Assembly: GCF_016650635.1 (NCBI RefSeq)
Contig: NZ_JAEKFI010000004.1
Span: 744,001 to 808,000, forward strand
Direction: 5' to 3'
Source: Pseudomonas sp. TH43
GTDB taxonomy: Bacteria > Pseudomonadota > Gammaproteobacteria > Pseudomonadales > Pseudomonadaceae
Length of the DNA: 64,000 bases
The position numbers and the translations under genes were made by a program. Below the pieces are notes generated by a model that was not told the origin of the DNA, did not search any database, and saw only the letters and a list, made by a program, of their open reading frames with translations. Below are positions 51,563 to 60,473 of this stretch, piece by piece (position 1 is the first letter of the stretch; the number at the start of each line of letters is the position of its first letter).

Positions 51563-54169
51563 ATGCACGAACAATATCAGCCCCGTGAAATTGAAGCCGC
51601 CGCCCAGTCGTTCTGGGACGAGCAAAAGTCCTTTGAAGTCAGTGAACAGCCAGGCAAGGAGACTTTCTACTGCCTGTCGATGTTCCCTTACCCCAGCGGC
51701 AAGCTACACATGGGGCACGTGCGCAACTACACCATCGGCGACGTGATCTCCCGCTACCAGCGCATGCAAGGCAAGAACGTTCTGCAACCGATGGGTTGGG
51801 ACGCCTTCGGCATGCCGGCAGAAAACGCCGCGATGAAAAACAACGTAGCGCCCGCCAAGTGGACCTACGAAAACATTGCCTACATGAAGTCCCAGCTGCG
51901 CAGCCTGGGCCTGGCGGTCGACTGGTCGCGTGAAGTGACCACCTGCAAGCCGGATTACTACCGTTGGGAACAATGGCTGTTCACTCGCCTGTTCGAAAAA
52001 GGTGTGATCTACCGTAAAAACGGCACCGTGAACTGGGACCCGGTCGACCAGACCGTTCTGGCCAACGAACAGGTGATCGACGGTCGCGGCTGGCGTTCCG
52101 GCGCGCTGATCGAAAAACGCGAAATCCCGATGTACTACTTCAAGATCACCGCTTACGCGGATGAGCTGCTGGAGAGCCTCGACGAACTGACTGGCTGGCC
52201 TGAACAGGTCAAGACCATGCAGCGCAACTGGATCGGCAAATCCCGCGGCATGGAAGTGCAGTTCCCGTACAACGTCGACTCTATCGGCGAAGCCGGCACG
52301 CTGAAAGTCTTCACCACCCGTCCTGACACCCTGATGGGCGCGACTTACGTCGCCGTGGCCGCCGAACATCCACTGGCCACTCTGGCGGCAAAGAACAATT
52401 CCGAGCTGCAAGCGTTCATCGCTGAATGCAAGGGCGGCAGCGTTGCCGAAGCCGACGTCGCCACTCAAGAGAAAAAAGGCCTGCCAACCGGCCTGTTCGT
52501 CGAGCACCCGCTGACCGGTGAAAAACTCCCGGTATGGGTCGCCAACTACGTGCTGATGCACTACGGCGACGGCGCCGTCATGGCAGTGCCGGCGCACGAC
52601 GAGCGCGATTTCGAATTCGCTCACAAGTACAACCTGCCGGTCAAATCGGTGGTGCGCACCAGCTCTGGCGACAGCAACCCGGCCCCGTGGCAAGACGCCT
52701 ACGGCGAACACGGCACGCTGATCAATTCCGCCGAGTTCGACGGTCTCGACTTCGCTGGCGCGTTCGACGCCATGGAAGTCGCCCTGATCAAGAAAGAGCT
52801 GGGCGCCTCGCGCACCCAGTTCCGCCTGCGCGACTGGGGCATCAGCCGTCAGCGCTACTGGGGCTGCCCGATCCCGATCATCCACTGCGACGCGTGCGGC
52901 GACGTACCGGTGCCGGAAGATCAACTGCCTGTCGTCCTGCCGGAAGACGTCGTGCCGGACGGCGCCGGTTCGCCGCTGGCACGCATGCCTGAGTTTTACG
53001 AGTGCACCTGCCCTAAATGCGGCCAGCCTGCCAAGCGTGAAACCGACACCATGGATACCTTCGTCGAGTCGTCGTGGTACTACGCCCGCTACGCCTCGCC
53101 GCATTTTGAAGGTGGTCTGGTGGAAAAATCCGCAGCCGATCACTGGTTGCCGGTCGATCAGTACATCGGTGGTATCGAGCACGCGATTCTGCACCTGCTC
53201 TACGCGCGTTTCTTCCACAAGCTGATGCGTGACGAAGGCCTGGTCAGCTCCAACGAGCCGTTCAAGAACCTGCTGACCCAAGGCATGGTGATCGCCGAGA
53301 CTTACTACCGTCGCGAAGCCAATGGTGCTTACACCTGGTTCAACCCGGCAGACGTGGAACTCGAGCGTGACAGCAAAGCCAAGGTCATCAGCGCCAAGCT
53401 GAAATCCGACGGCCTGCCGGTGGAAATCGGTGGCACCGAGAAGATGGCCAAGTCGAAGAACAACGGCGTCGACCCACAGTCGATGATCGATCAGTTCGGC
53501 GCAGATACTTGCCGCCTGTTCATGATGTTCGCTTCGCCGCCTGACATGAGCGCCGAATGGTCTGACTCCGGCGTTGAAGGCTCGCACCGTTTCCTCAAGC
53601 GCGTCTGGCGCCTGGCGCAAGCCCACGTCACTCAGGGCTTGCCGGGCAAACTCGACGTTGCCGCGCTGAACGACGAGCAGAAAGCCGTGCGCCGCTCGAT
53701 CCACCTGGCCATCAAACAGGCCAGCCATGACGTCGGCCAGAACCACAAATTCAACACTGCCATCGCTCAAGTGATGACGCTGATGAACGTGCTGGAAAAA
53801 GCCGCGCAAGGCACCGAACAGGATCGTGCGCTGCTTCACGAAGGTCTGGAAGCGGTAACGCTGCTGCTGGCTCCGATCACCCCGCACATCAGCCACGAGC
53901 TGTGGAACCAACTGGGCCACGCCGACGCGGTCATCGACGCCGGCTGGCCGGCAGTGGACGAAAGTGCGCTGGTGCAGGACAGCCTGACACTGGTCATCCA
54001 GGTCAACGGCAAGCTGCGCGGCCAGATCGAAATGCCGGCCAGCGCGACGCGCGAAGAAGTCGAAGCCGCCGCGCGCATCAACGAAAACGTGCTGCGTTTC
54101 GTCGACGGCCTGACCATTCGTAAAGTGATCGTTGTACCAGGGAAACTGGTCAACATCGTCGCCAGCTAA
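51563..54169 (+). CDS. leuS: Leucyl-tRNA synthetase
   Basis: Charges tRNA-Leu. The 868-residue class I synthetase has HMGH (49-52) as the HIGH motif, an editing CP1 domain and KMAKS (627-631) in the KMSKS position, Ala replacing the middle Ser. The ATG at 51563 gives MHEQYQPREIEAAAQ as in pseudomonads; no strong ribosome site precedes it, and an upstream in-frame TTG at 51521 adds fourteen unrelated residues. First gene of leuS-lptE-holA. Confidence 0.97.
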   Translation: MHEQYQPREIEAAAQSFWDEQKSFEVSEQPGKETFYCLSMFPYPSGKLHMGHVRNYTIGDVISRYQRMQGKNVLQPMGWDAFGMPAENAAMKNNVAPAKWTYENIAYMKSQLRSLGLAVDWSREVTTCKPDYYRWEQWLFTRLFEKGVIYRKNGTVNWDPVDQTVLANEQVIDGRGWRSGALIEKREIPMYYFKITAYADELLESLDELTGWPEQVKTMQRNWIGKSRGMEVQFPYNVDSIGEAGTLKVFTTRPDTLMGATYVAVAAEHPLATLAAKNNSELQAFIAECKGGSVAEADVATQEKKGLPTGLFVEHPLTGEKLPVWVANYVLMHYGDGAVMAVPAHDERDFEFAHKYNLPVKSVVRTSSGDSNPAPWQDAYGEHGTLINSAEFDGLDFAGAFDAMEVALIKKELGASRTQFRLRDWGISRQRYWGCPIPIIHCDACGDVPVPEDQLPVVLPEDVVPDGAGSPLARMPEFYECTCPKCGQPAKRETDTMDTFVESSWYYARYASPHFEGGLVEKSAADHWLPVDQYIGGIEHAILHLLYARFFHKLMRDEGLVSSNEPFKNLLTQGMVIAETYYRREANGAYTWFNPADVELERDSKAKVISAKLKSDGLPVEIGGTEKMAKSKNNGVDPQSMIDQFGADTCRLFMMFASPPDMSAEWSDSGVEGSHRFLKRVWRLAQAHVTQGLPGKLDVAALNDEQKAVRRSIHLAIKQASHDVGQNHKFNTAIAQVMTLMNVLEKAAQGTEQDRALLHEGLEAVTLLLAPITPHISHELWNQLGHADAVIDAGWPAVDESALVQDSLTLVIQVNGKLRGQIEMPASATREEVEAAARINENVLRFVDGLTIRKVIVVPGKLVNIVAS

Positions 54170-54179
54170 ATTGGATTGG

Positions 54180-54199
54180 GCGTCAGGTTCGCCTGACGC
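54180..54199 (+). other. Perfect UUCG-loop hairpin after leuS
   Basis: GCGTCAGG-TTCG-CCTGACGC, an 8-bp perfect stem capped by the very stable UUCG tetraloop, eleven bases after the leuS stop. No T-run follows, so it may protect or attenuate the message before lptE and is not a classic terminator. Confidence 0.65.
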
Positions 54200-54257
54200 A
54201 CTGTAAAACCTTTCGGGCCGCAGGGTCGGCCCACATGGTTTCAAGGGGAGCAACACA

Positions 54258-54863
54258 ATGATCAAACGCAATCTGCTGGTGATGGGCCTCGCTGTGCTGC
54301 TGAGCGCCTGCGGTTTCCAGCTGCGTGGCACCGGCACCACCGAACTGACGATCAAAGAGCTCGACCTGAGCGCGCGTAACGCCTACGGCGAGACCGTCAC
54401 CGAGCTGCGTCAGGTGCTGGAGTCCAGCGGCGTCAAGGTTTACAGCGGCGCGCCGTACAAGCTGTACCTGTCTGACGAACAGGAAAACCAGCGCATCCTC
54501 AGCTACGCCGGTGCTGGCCGTACTGGCGAGTATCAAGTCAACACCGTCCTGAACTACGACATCATTGGTGAACACAACCTCAACCTGCTGAGCAGCAAGC
54601 TTGAAGTGCAGAAAGTGTTCATTCACGACGGCAACAACCTTGTCGGCTCCGATCAGGAAGCCAACGACGCTCGTCGCGAAACCCGTCGTGAGCTGGTTCA
54701 GCGCATGATGCTGCGTCTGCAACAACTGACCCCGGCGCAACTGCAGCAACTGCAGCAAGCCGCCAATGACCGCGCCAAGGCTGAAGCCGATGCGCTGCAA
54801 GCGGCACAAAAGGCTGAAGCGGAAACCCCGCGCCAGTCGCCGCTCGAAGTACCGCAGCAGTAA
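54258..54863 (+). CDS. lptE: LPS-assembly lipoprotein LptE
   Basis: Outer-membrane lipoprotein that plugs and stabilises LptD in LPS insertion. The 201-residue protein has lipobox VLLSAC with Cys at 18, followed by GFQLRGTG, the LptE signature. The C-terminal 50 residues are Ala/Gln-rich (AQLQQLQQAANDRAKAEAD), longer than in E. coli and typical of pseudomonads. It lies between leuS and holA, the conserved order. Confidence 0.94.
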   Translation: MIKRNLLVMGLAVLLSACGFQLRGTGTTELTIKELDLSARNAYGETVTELRQVLESSGVKVYSGAPYKLYLSDEQENQRILSYAGAGRTGEYQVNTVLNYDIIGEHNLNLLSSKLEVQKVFIHDGNNLVGSDQEANDARRETRRELVQRMMLRLQQLTPAQLQQLQQAANDRAKAEADALQAAQKAEAETPRQSPLEVPQQ

Positions 54864-54869
54864 GACGTT

Positions 54870-54889
54870 CGGGGCGCTCAGGCGCCCCG
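54870..54889 (+). other. GC-rich hairpin between lptE and holA
   Basis: CGGGGCGC-TCAG-GCGCCCCG, an 8-bp stem ending 13 bases before the holA ATG and followed by TTCGACCTTTCTT. Possible weak terminator or attenuator controlling holA relative to lptE. Confidence 0.6.
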
Positions 54890-54902
54890 TTCGACCTTTC
54901 TT

Positions 54903-55940
54903 ATGAAGCTCGCTCCCGCCCAACTCGCTAAACACCTGCAAGGCGCCCTTGCGCCGGTCTACATCATCAGCGGCGATGACCCGCTGTTGTGTCAGGAAGC
55001 CGCCGACGCCATCCGCCGTGCTGCGCGCCAGCAAGGTTTCGACGAGCGCCAGGTCTTTGCTGCCGACGCCAATTTCGATTGGGGCACGTTGTTGCAGGCC
55101 GGCGCGAGCATGTCGTTGTTCGCCGAAAAACGCCTGCTGGAACTGCGCTTGCCTTCGGGCAAACCCGGTGACAAGGGTGCCGCCGCGTTTATCGAATACT
55201 GCTCACGCCCCGCTGAAGACACGGTGCTGCTGATCAGCCTGCCCAAGCTCGATGGCAGTGCGCAGAAGACCAAGTGGGGCAAGGCGCTGGTCGAAGGTCA
55301 GCAAACTCAGTTCATCCAGATCTGGCCGGTGGATGCCAATCAGTTGCCGAGCTGGATTCGTCAGCGCTTGTCACAGGCCGGTTTGTCGGCCAGCCAGGAC
55401 GCAGTCGAATTGATTGCTGCACGTGTCGAGGGCAACCTGCTCGCCGCCGCGCAAGAAATCGAGAAGCTCAAGCTGATGGCCGAAGGCGGGCAGATCACCG
55501 TTGAAACCGTGCAGGCCGCTGTGGCGGACAGTGCGCGATTCGACGTGTTTGGCTTGACCGATGCCGTGCTCAACGGTGAACCGGCCCATGCACTGCGCAT
55601 GCTCGAAGGGCTGCGCGGTGAAGGCGTCGAGCCACCGGTGATTCTCTGGGCACTGGCGCGGGAGTTGCGCCTGCTGGCCAACATCTCGTTGCAGTACAGC
55701 CAGGGCACGCCGCTGGACAAGTGTTTCAGCCAGGCGAAGCCGCCGGTCTGGGACAAACGCAAACCGCTGATGAGCAAAGCCCTGCAACGCTACTCGGCGC
55801 AACGCTGGGCGCAGTTGTTGCTCGAAGCGCAGCGCATCGACGCGCAGATCAAGGGTCAGGCTGCAGGTTCGCCGTGGATGAGTCTGAGCCGACTGGCTTT
55901 GTTGATGTCTGGCCAGCGACTGTCTTTGCCTGCTGAATAA
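54903..55940 (+). CDS. holA: DNA polymerase III subunit delta
   Basis: Delta subunit of the clamp loader; opens the beta clamp. The 345-residue protein has the N-terminal YIISGDDPLLCQEAADAIR, the beta-binding region with MSLFAEKRLLELRLPSG and domain III with LARELRLLANISLQY. Length matches the family. It is followed by an REP pair that begins within its stop codon. Confidence 0.95.
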   Translation: MKLAPAQLAKHLQGALAPVYIISGDDPLLCQEAADAIRRAARQQGFDERQVFAADANFDWGTLLQAGASMSLFAEKRLLELRLPSGKPGDKGAAAFIEYCSRPAEDTVLLISLPKLDGSAQKTKWGKALVEGQQTQFIQIWPVDANQLPSWIRQRLSQAGLSASQDAVELIAARVEGNLLAAAQEIEKLKLMAEGGQITVETVQAAVADSARFDVFGLTDAVLNGEPAHALRMLEGLRGEGVEPPVILWALARELRLLANISLQYSQGTPLDKCFSQAKPPVWDKRKPLMSKALQRYSAQRWAQLLLEAQRIDAQIKGQAAGSPWMSLSRLALLMSGQRLSLPAE

Positions 55941-56018
55941 GATCAAAAGATCGCAGCGTGCCGCAGCTCCTACATGGATCGGTGTAGGAGCTGCGGCACG
56001 CTGCGATCCTTTGATCTT
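55939..56018. repeat. REP pair after holA
   Basis: AAGATCAAAAGATCGCAGCG and the inverted CGCTGCGATCCTTTGATCTT, with GTGCCGCAGCTCCTACA between them paired likewise; one mismatch. A likely terminator for the leuS-lptE-holA unit. Confidence 0.85.
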
Positions 56019-56115
56019 GTTTTCCTACAAAAACACCCGCATTTGCCCTATAGACAGATGCCCGACATCGGCAGATTATTTGCCGCGCAAAACCCACTCA
56101 CTGAAGAGACTCCTC

Positions 56116-56280
56116 ATGAGCAAAAAGCCATCGAAACATGGCCCCAACAAGGCCAAATCCATCGTCGCCCAACCCCTGTTCCGCAGTCGTCAGGAACGAC
56201 CAACCAAGGGTAAAGGCAGCTACCGCCGCGAAGCCTTCCAGTCTGACAGCTGGGAGGCTTCTTACTTTCTGGCTGCCTGA
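56116..56280 (+). CDS. arfA: Alternative ribosome-rescue factor A
   Basis: Recruits RF2 to ribosomes stalled on non-stop messages when tmRNA is insufficient. The 54-residue protein carries the ArfA signature: basic N-terminus, PLFRSRQERPTKGKGSYRRE and SWEAS. The ATG at 56116 has GAAGAGA upstream. The coding region contains a 12-bp hairpin (56230-56261) followed by a T-rich stretch, so most transcripts should lack the stop codon, the known way arfA is kept silent by tmRNA. Typical full-length size for pseudomonads is near this. Confidence 0.9.
   Translation: MSKKPSKHGPNKAKSIVAQPLFRSRQERPTKGKGSYRREAFQSDSWEASYFLAA
56230..56261 (+). terminator. Intragenic hairpin in arfA (non-stop message signal)
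   Basis: GAAGCCTTCCAG (56230-56241) and CTGGGAGGCTTC (56250-56261) pair over 12 bp with one G-U, loop TCTGACAG, followed by TTACTTTCT. It lies within codons 39-49, before the stop at 56278. It acts as an intrinsic terminator or RNase III site in other arfA genes. Confidence 0.75.
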
Positions 56281-56341
56281 AGCGCAGTACCCCCCGGTCA
56301 TGTTAAGGTCTGCACCTGATTCGTTTCCCTTGGAACTGTGC

Positions 56342-57664
56342 ATGCCCCCAAGTCTTTCCCGTCGTTGGCCTGTTCGCCATTCGATCGCTGCAGCAAGCTT
56401 CGTTCTGCTTGTCGCCTGTGCGGAAAAACCCACCGCCGCCGACGCGCAACCTCTTCAAGCCCCCCCTGTCGCCACGGCCCCAGCGATTATCCCGCCGGTA
56501 GTGCCGTCCGCCGACCCTCTCGACCTTCAGCCGACCCAGACCTTTGCCGAATGGCAGGCGGGTTTCCGCAAGGACGCGCTGGCCGCCGGGATTCGTCCTG
56601 ATCTGTTTGACCGGGCGTTTGCCAATGTCAGCTTCGACGCCAGCGTGATTCGCGCCGACCGCAGCCAGCCAGAGTTCTCGCGCCCGGTGTGGGAATACCT
56701 CGACGGCGCGCTGTCGCCGCTGCGTGTGCGCAAAGGTCAGGCGCTGATCAACCAGTACGCCGACATTCTGCAAAGCATCGAGCAGCGCTATGGCGTTGAT
56801 CGCCAGGCATTGGTCTCGGTGTGGGGCATGGAGAGCAACTTCGGCCAGTTCCAGGGCAGCAAGTCGGTGATCAACTCGCTGGCGACCCTCGCTTATGAAG
56901 GCCGGCGTCCGGGCTTTGCCCATGCGCAATTGATTGCCGCGCTGCAAATCCTGCAACAGGGCGATATCACCCCGGAGAAAATGTTGGGCTCGTGGGCCGG
57001 TGCGATGGGCCAGACCCAGTTCATTCCGACCACCTACAACACCCACGCCGTGGATTTCGACGGTGACGGTCGCCGCGACATCTGGGGCAGCCCGGCCGAC
57101 GCTCTGGCATCGACTGCGCACTACCTGCAAAGCTCGGGCTGGCAGCGTGGTCAGCCATGGGGCTTCGAAGTGCAATTGCCGAGCAGTTTCGATTACACCC
57201 TGGCTGACGGTGCGATGCGCAAAAGCGTCGCCGAATGGCGTCAGTTGGGCGTGACCCTGCCCAACGGCGGTCAAGTACCTGCCGGTTCCGAACAGCTCTC
57301 GGCCGCCCTGCTGCTGCCGGCCGGTTATCGTGGCCCGGCGTTCCTGATCCTCGACAACTTCCGCGCAATCCTCAAGTACAACAACTCGTCGTCGTATGCC
57401 TTGGCGGTGAGCCTGTTGTCGGAACGCTTCAATGGCGGTGGTTTGATCAATGGCACGTGGCCAAAAGATGATCTGCCGCTGAGCCGCTCCGAGCGGATCG
57501 AATTGCAGAACCTGCTGAGCGCACGCAACTACGATGCGGGCACAGCGGACGGGATTATCGGCGCCAACACGCGCAAGGCGATTCGCAGTGCGCAGCAGTC
57601 GTTTGGCTGGCCGGCGGACGGGTATCCGACGCACAAGCTGCTTGAGAGCCTGCGTACTCAGTAA
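56342..57664 (+). CDS. MltB-family lytic murein transglycosylase with PG-binding domain
   Basis: A 440-residue lipoprotein that cleaves peptidoglycan glycan strands to 1,6-anhydro products. The lipobox is LLVAC with Cys at 22. The catalytic glutamate is in SVWGMESNFGQFQ, with GSWAGAMGQTQFIP and DFDGDGRRDIW as the other MltB landmarks; a PG_binding_1 domain fills the last 60 residues (GIIGANTRKAIRSAQ). It corresponds to the SltB3-type enzyme of P. aeruginosa. The start is placed at ATG 56342. Confidence 0.93.
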   Translation: MPPSLSRRWPVRHSIAAASFVLLVACAEKPTAADAQPLQAPPVATAPAIIPPVVPSADPLDLQPTQTFAEWQAGFRKDALAAGIRPDLFDRAFANVSFDASVIRADRSQPEFSRPVWEYLDGALSPLRVRKGQALINQYADILQSIEQRYGVDRQALVSVWGMESNFGQFQGSKSVINSLATLAYEGRRPGFAHAQLIAALQILQQGDITPEKMLGSWAGAMGQTQFIPTTYNTHAVDFDGDGRRDIWGSPADALASTAHYLQSSGWQRGQPWGFEVQLPSSFDYTLADGAMRKSVAEWRQLGVTLPNGGQVPAGSEQLSAALLLPAGYRGPAFLILDNFRAILKYNNSSSYALAVSLLSERFNGGGLINGTWPKDDLPLSRSERIELQNLLSARNYDAGTADGIIGANTRKAIRSAQQSFGWPADGYPTHKLLESLRTQ

Positions 57665-57673
57665 AGCAAGATC

Positions 57674-57742
57674 AAAAGATCGCAGCCTGCGGCAGCGCCT
57701 ACAAGGGTCGATGTAGGCGCTGCCGCAGGCTGCGATCTTTTT
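57674..57742. repeat. REP pair, bidirectional terminator
   Basis: AAAAGATCGCAGCCTGCGGC and the inverted GCCGCAGGCTGCGATCTTTT, perfect arms of about 29 bases around a ten-base centre. It lies between two convergent genes. Confidence 0.85.
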
Positions 57743-57745
57743 GTT

Positions 57746-58693
57746 TTATCGGGTAACGACGTCCTGCTCGAGCATCAACTCTTTCTTGCCGGCATCCAGC
57801 CTTACCAACGCGCCCATCGGCAACGTCAGGTTCGGATCGCAGTGTCCGCTGCGCCATCCCGACAGCACTGGAATCCGTAGCGGCTCGAAGGTCTGCTTGA
57901 GCAAGCGATTCAGTGCCGCGACATCCACCCCAGCCACATCCCCGACCAAGACACCGCGCAACTTCGCCAGTTTGCCGGCCAGACGCATCTGGGTCAGTAA
58001 CCGGTCGATGCGATACAGCGGTTCGTTGATGTCTTCGATCAGCAGAATCACCCCTTCGACATCGATTTCGTAAGGCGTGCCCAATGTCGAAGCGATCATT
58101 GCCAGATTGCCGCCGAGCAAACGCCCGTGGGCAACTCCGGGCTCAACGGTGGTCAACGGATACGCCACCGGATGACTCAGCACACTCCCCGCTTTCAACT
58201 GGCCGCGCAGCATGGCGAAGAACGAAGTCACGGTCGGCGGCTCCTTGTCGCCGAGCAGGTCAGCGTTGAGCAGCGGCCCGTGGAAGGTCACAAACCCGGC
58301 GTACCGGCTGATCGCCAGGTGCAGCGCGGTGATGTCGCTGTAGCCGACAAAGGGCTTGGCGTTACGACTGAGCAGGTCGTAGTCGATGCGATCCAGCAGG
58401 CGCGGCGTGCCGTAGCCGCCGCGCAGACAGATGATTGCGTCGACTTCCGGGTCGGCGAACGCAGCGTGCAGGTCGTTGAGACGAACATCATCGCTGCCGG
58501 CCAGATAGCCATCCTTTTCATAGACGCCGGGGAACACCTTCAGTGCGTAACCGCGGGCGCGCATCCATTGCACAGCCTTGTCGGTGTCCAGCGCGCCGGG
58601 CCCGGCAGGCGCAATAACGCCGATCACGCCCTCTGACGGCAGCGCCGGCACCGGTTTATGCGGAAAAAGGCTGTGGGTCGGTCGAACGGTCAT
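57746..58693 (-). CDS. Muramoyltetrapeptide LD-carboxypeptidase (LdcA/MccF family)
   Basis: A 315-residue S66 serine peptidase that removes the terminal D-Ala from murein tetrapeptides in recycling. The nucleophile is Ser119 in FVGYSDIT, the Glu is in LIEDINEPLY and the His in SGWRSGHCDPN, giving the Ser-Glu-His triad of the family. No signal peptide, so it acts in the cytosol on recycled peptides. It is opposed to the transglycosylase gene. Confidence 0.92.
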   Translation of the reverse strand: MTVRPTHSLFPHKPVPALPSEGVIGVIAPAGPGALDTDKAVQWMRARGYALKVFPGVYEKDGYLAGSDDVRLNDLHAAFADPEVDAIICLRGGYGTPRLLDRIDYDLLSRNAKPFVGYSDITALHLAISRYAGFVTFHGPLLNADLLGDKEPPTVTSFFAMLRGQLKAGSVLSHPVAYPLTTVEPGVAHGRLLGGNLAMIASTLGTPYEIDVEGVILLIEDINEPLYRIDRLLTQMRLAGKLAKLRGVLVGDVAGVDVAALNRLLKQTFEPLRIPVLSGWRSGHCDPNLTLPMGALVRLDAGKKELMLEQDVVTR

Positions 58694-58754
58694 CCTTGGG
58701 GCTCCCAGTGTGAAGTCATGCGCACACAGTAGTCAGGAAAGCGCGCAAAAAAAA

Positions 58755-58782
58755 GCCCGCCGGGTTTAAAGCCGCGGCGGGC
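58755..58782 (-). terminator. Terminator after lipA
   Basis: GCCCGCCG and CGGCGGGC form an 8-bp GC stem flanked by eight A and by ATTTTT, so it works in both directions. On the minus strand it follows lipA by 20 bases with a run of eight T. Confidence 0.85.
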
Positions 58783-58801
58783 ATTTTTATTCAGCGCTGA
58801 A

Positions 58802-59824
58802 TCAGGAACCCATCAACTCAGCCTTGACCAGCTTCGCTTGCTCATCGGCGTGGTACGAAGAACGCACCAGCGGGCCCGAGGCAACGTTCTTGAAGCCCAT
58901 CTTGTAACCTTCTTCGGCGAACCAGGCGAAAGTGTCCGGGTGGACGAAACGCTGCACCGGCAAGTGGCTGCGCGAAGGTTGCAGGTATTGGCCCAGGGTC
59001 AGCATGTCGATGTCGTGTTCGCGCATGCGCTTCATGACTTCGATGACTTCCTCGTCGGTCTCACCCAGACCCAGCATCAGGCCGGACTTGGTTGGAATGT
59101 GCGGCATCATCTGCTTGAAGCGTTGCAGCAGGGTCAGCGACCACTGGTAATCCGAACCCGGACGCGCAGCCTTGTACAGGCGCGGCACGGTTTCCAGGTT
59201 GTGATTGAACACATCCGGCGGCTCGGCGGCAGTGATTTCCAGGGCGACGTCCATGCGGCCACGGTAATCCGGGACCAGGGTTTCCAGCTGCACGTTCGGC
59301 GACAGCTTGCGGATTTCGCGGATGCAGTCGGCAAAGTGCTGGGCACCGCCGTCACGCAAGTCATCGCGGTCAACCGAGGTGATCACCACGTACTTGAGCT
59401 TGAGGTCAGCGATGGCGATGGCCAGGCTTTGCGGCTCATTGACGTCCAGTGGCTTCGGACGACCGTGGCCAACGTCGCAGAACGGGCAGCGACGGGTGCA
59501 GATGTCGCCCATGATCATGAAGGTCGCGGTGCCGCCGGAGAAGCACTCACCGAGGTTCGGGCAGGACGCTTCTTCGCAAACGCTGTGCAGCTTGTGTTTG
59601 CGCAGCAGGCTTTTGATACGGTCGACTTCCGGCGAAACCGGGATGCGCACGCGAATCCAGTCAGGTTTCTTCGGCAGTTCGGTAGTCGGAATGATCTTTA
59701 CCGGGATGCGTGCAACCTTCTCGGCGCCGCGCAGCTTGACGCCGGCTTCTACCTTGGGACGCGGGGCCGGGCGCTCGGTCACGTCGAGCGTCGGGATCAT
59801 GGTTTGCACTGCATCAGTAGTCAT
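58802..59824 (-). CDS. lipA: Lipoyl synthase
   Basis: Radical SAM enzyme inserting two sulfurs into octanoyl groups on lipoate-dependent proteins. The 340-residue protein has the auxiliary cluster motif CEEASCPNLGEC, the radical SAM CTRRCPFCDV and the C-terminal RSSYHADEQ with the serine ligand of the auxiliary cluster. It begins one base after the lipB stop, so the two form an operon. Closed by a clear terminator. Confidence 0.97.
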   Translation of the reverse strand: MTTDAVQTMIPTLDVTERPAPRPKVEAGVKLRGAEKVARIPVKIIPTTELPKKPDWIRVRIPVSPEVDRIKSLLRKHKLHSVCEEASCPNLGECFSGGTATFMIMGDICTRRCPFCDVGHGRPKPLDVNEPQSLAIAIADLKLKYVVITSVDRDDLRDGGAQHFADCIREIRKLSPNVQLETLVPDYRGRMDVALEITAAEPPDVFNHNLETVPRLYKAARPGSDYQWSLTLLQRFKQMMPHIPTKSGLMLGLGETDEEVIEVMKRMREHDIDMLTLGQYLQPSRSHLPVQRFVHPDTFAWFAEEGYKMGFKNVASGPLVRSSYHADEQAKLVKAELMGS

Positions 59825-59825
59825 A

Positions 59826-60473
59826 TCAGTCGATTCCGCCCGTCAGGGTCGTCTGCTCAGCATAGTCGAGGTGTTTGACGAGCTGCGCACGCAGCCGGGC
59901 ACTTACCTCGGCAAATTCAATCGATCCTGCGTGATCGCTCAGCTGGGTCATCGCCAGCCCGGCATAGCCGCAGGGATTAATCCGTCGAAACGGTTCCAGG
60001 TTCATATCCACGTTCAGGGCCAGGCCATGAAAGGAACAACCGTGGCGAATCCGCAAACCCAGAGAAGCGATTTTCGCGCCATCGACGTATACGCCGGGAG
60101 CGTCTGGCTTGGCCGCTGCGGTTACCCCGTAGCTGGCCAGCAGTTCAATCAGGCAAAGCTCCATGCGACTGACCAGATCGCGCACGCCGAAACCCAGCTT
60201 GCGCACATCCAGCAGCAAGTAAGCCACCAATTGGCCGGGGCCATGATAAGTCACCTGGCCGCCGCGATCGACCTGCACCACCGGGATATCGCCCGGCAGC
60301 AACAGGTGTTCGGCCTTGCCGGCCTGGCCCTGAGTGAACACCGGCGGGTGTTCGACGAGCCAGATTTCGTCGGCGGCATCGCTGCCGCGTTCGTTGGTAA
60401 AGCGTTGCATGGCATGCCAGACCGGCTCGTACGCCATCTGGCCGAGCTCACGAAAGCCCAGCGTGCCCGGCAT
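59826..60473 (-). CDS. lipB: Octanoyltransferase LipB
   Basis: Transfers octanoyl from acyl carrier protein to lipoyl domains. The 215-residue protein has RGGQVTYHGPGQLVAYLLLD near the middle, the catalytic lysine in DGAKIASLGLRIRHGCSFHG and the cysteine in RINPCGYAG. The ATG at 60473 shares one base with the preceding stop (TGATG), so translation is coupled to the upstream DUF493 gene. Confidence 0.96.
   Translation of the reverse strand: MPGTLGFRELGQMAYEPVWHAMQRFTNERGSDAADEIWLVEHPPVFTQGQAGKAEHLLLPGDIPVVQVDRGGQVTYHGPGQLVAYLLLDVRKLGFGVRDLVSRMELCLIELLASYGVTAAAKPDAPGVYVDGAKIASLGLRIRHGCSFHGLALNVDMNLEPFRRINPCGYAGLAMTQLSDHAGSIEFAEVSARLRAQLVKHLDYAEQTTLTGGID

Noticed and set aside
51704..54355. 883-codon open frame antisense to leuS
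   Set aside because: A very long antisense frame caused by codon bias of leuS. No ribosome site and no plausible protein features.
54183..55034. 283-codon frame antisense to lptE and holA
   Set aside because: lptE has a lipobox and family signature on the plus strand, and the antisense frame crosses two genes without a start site.
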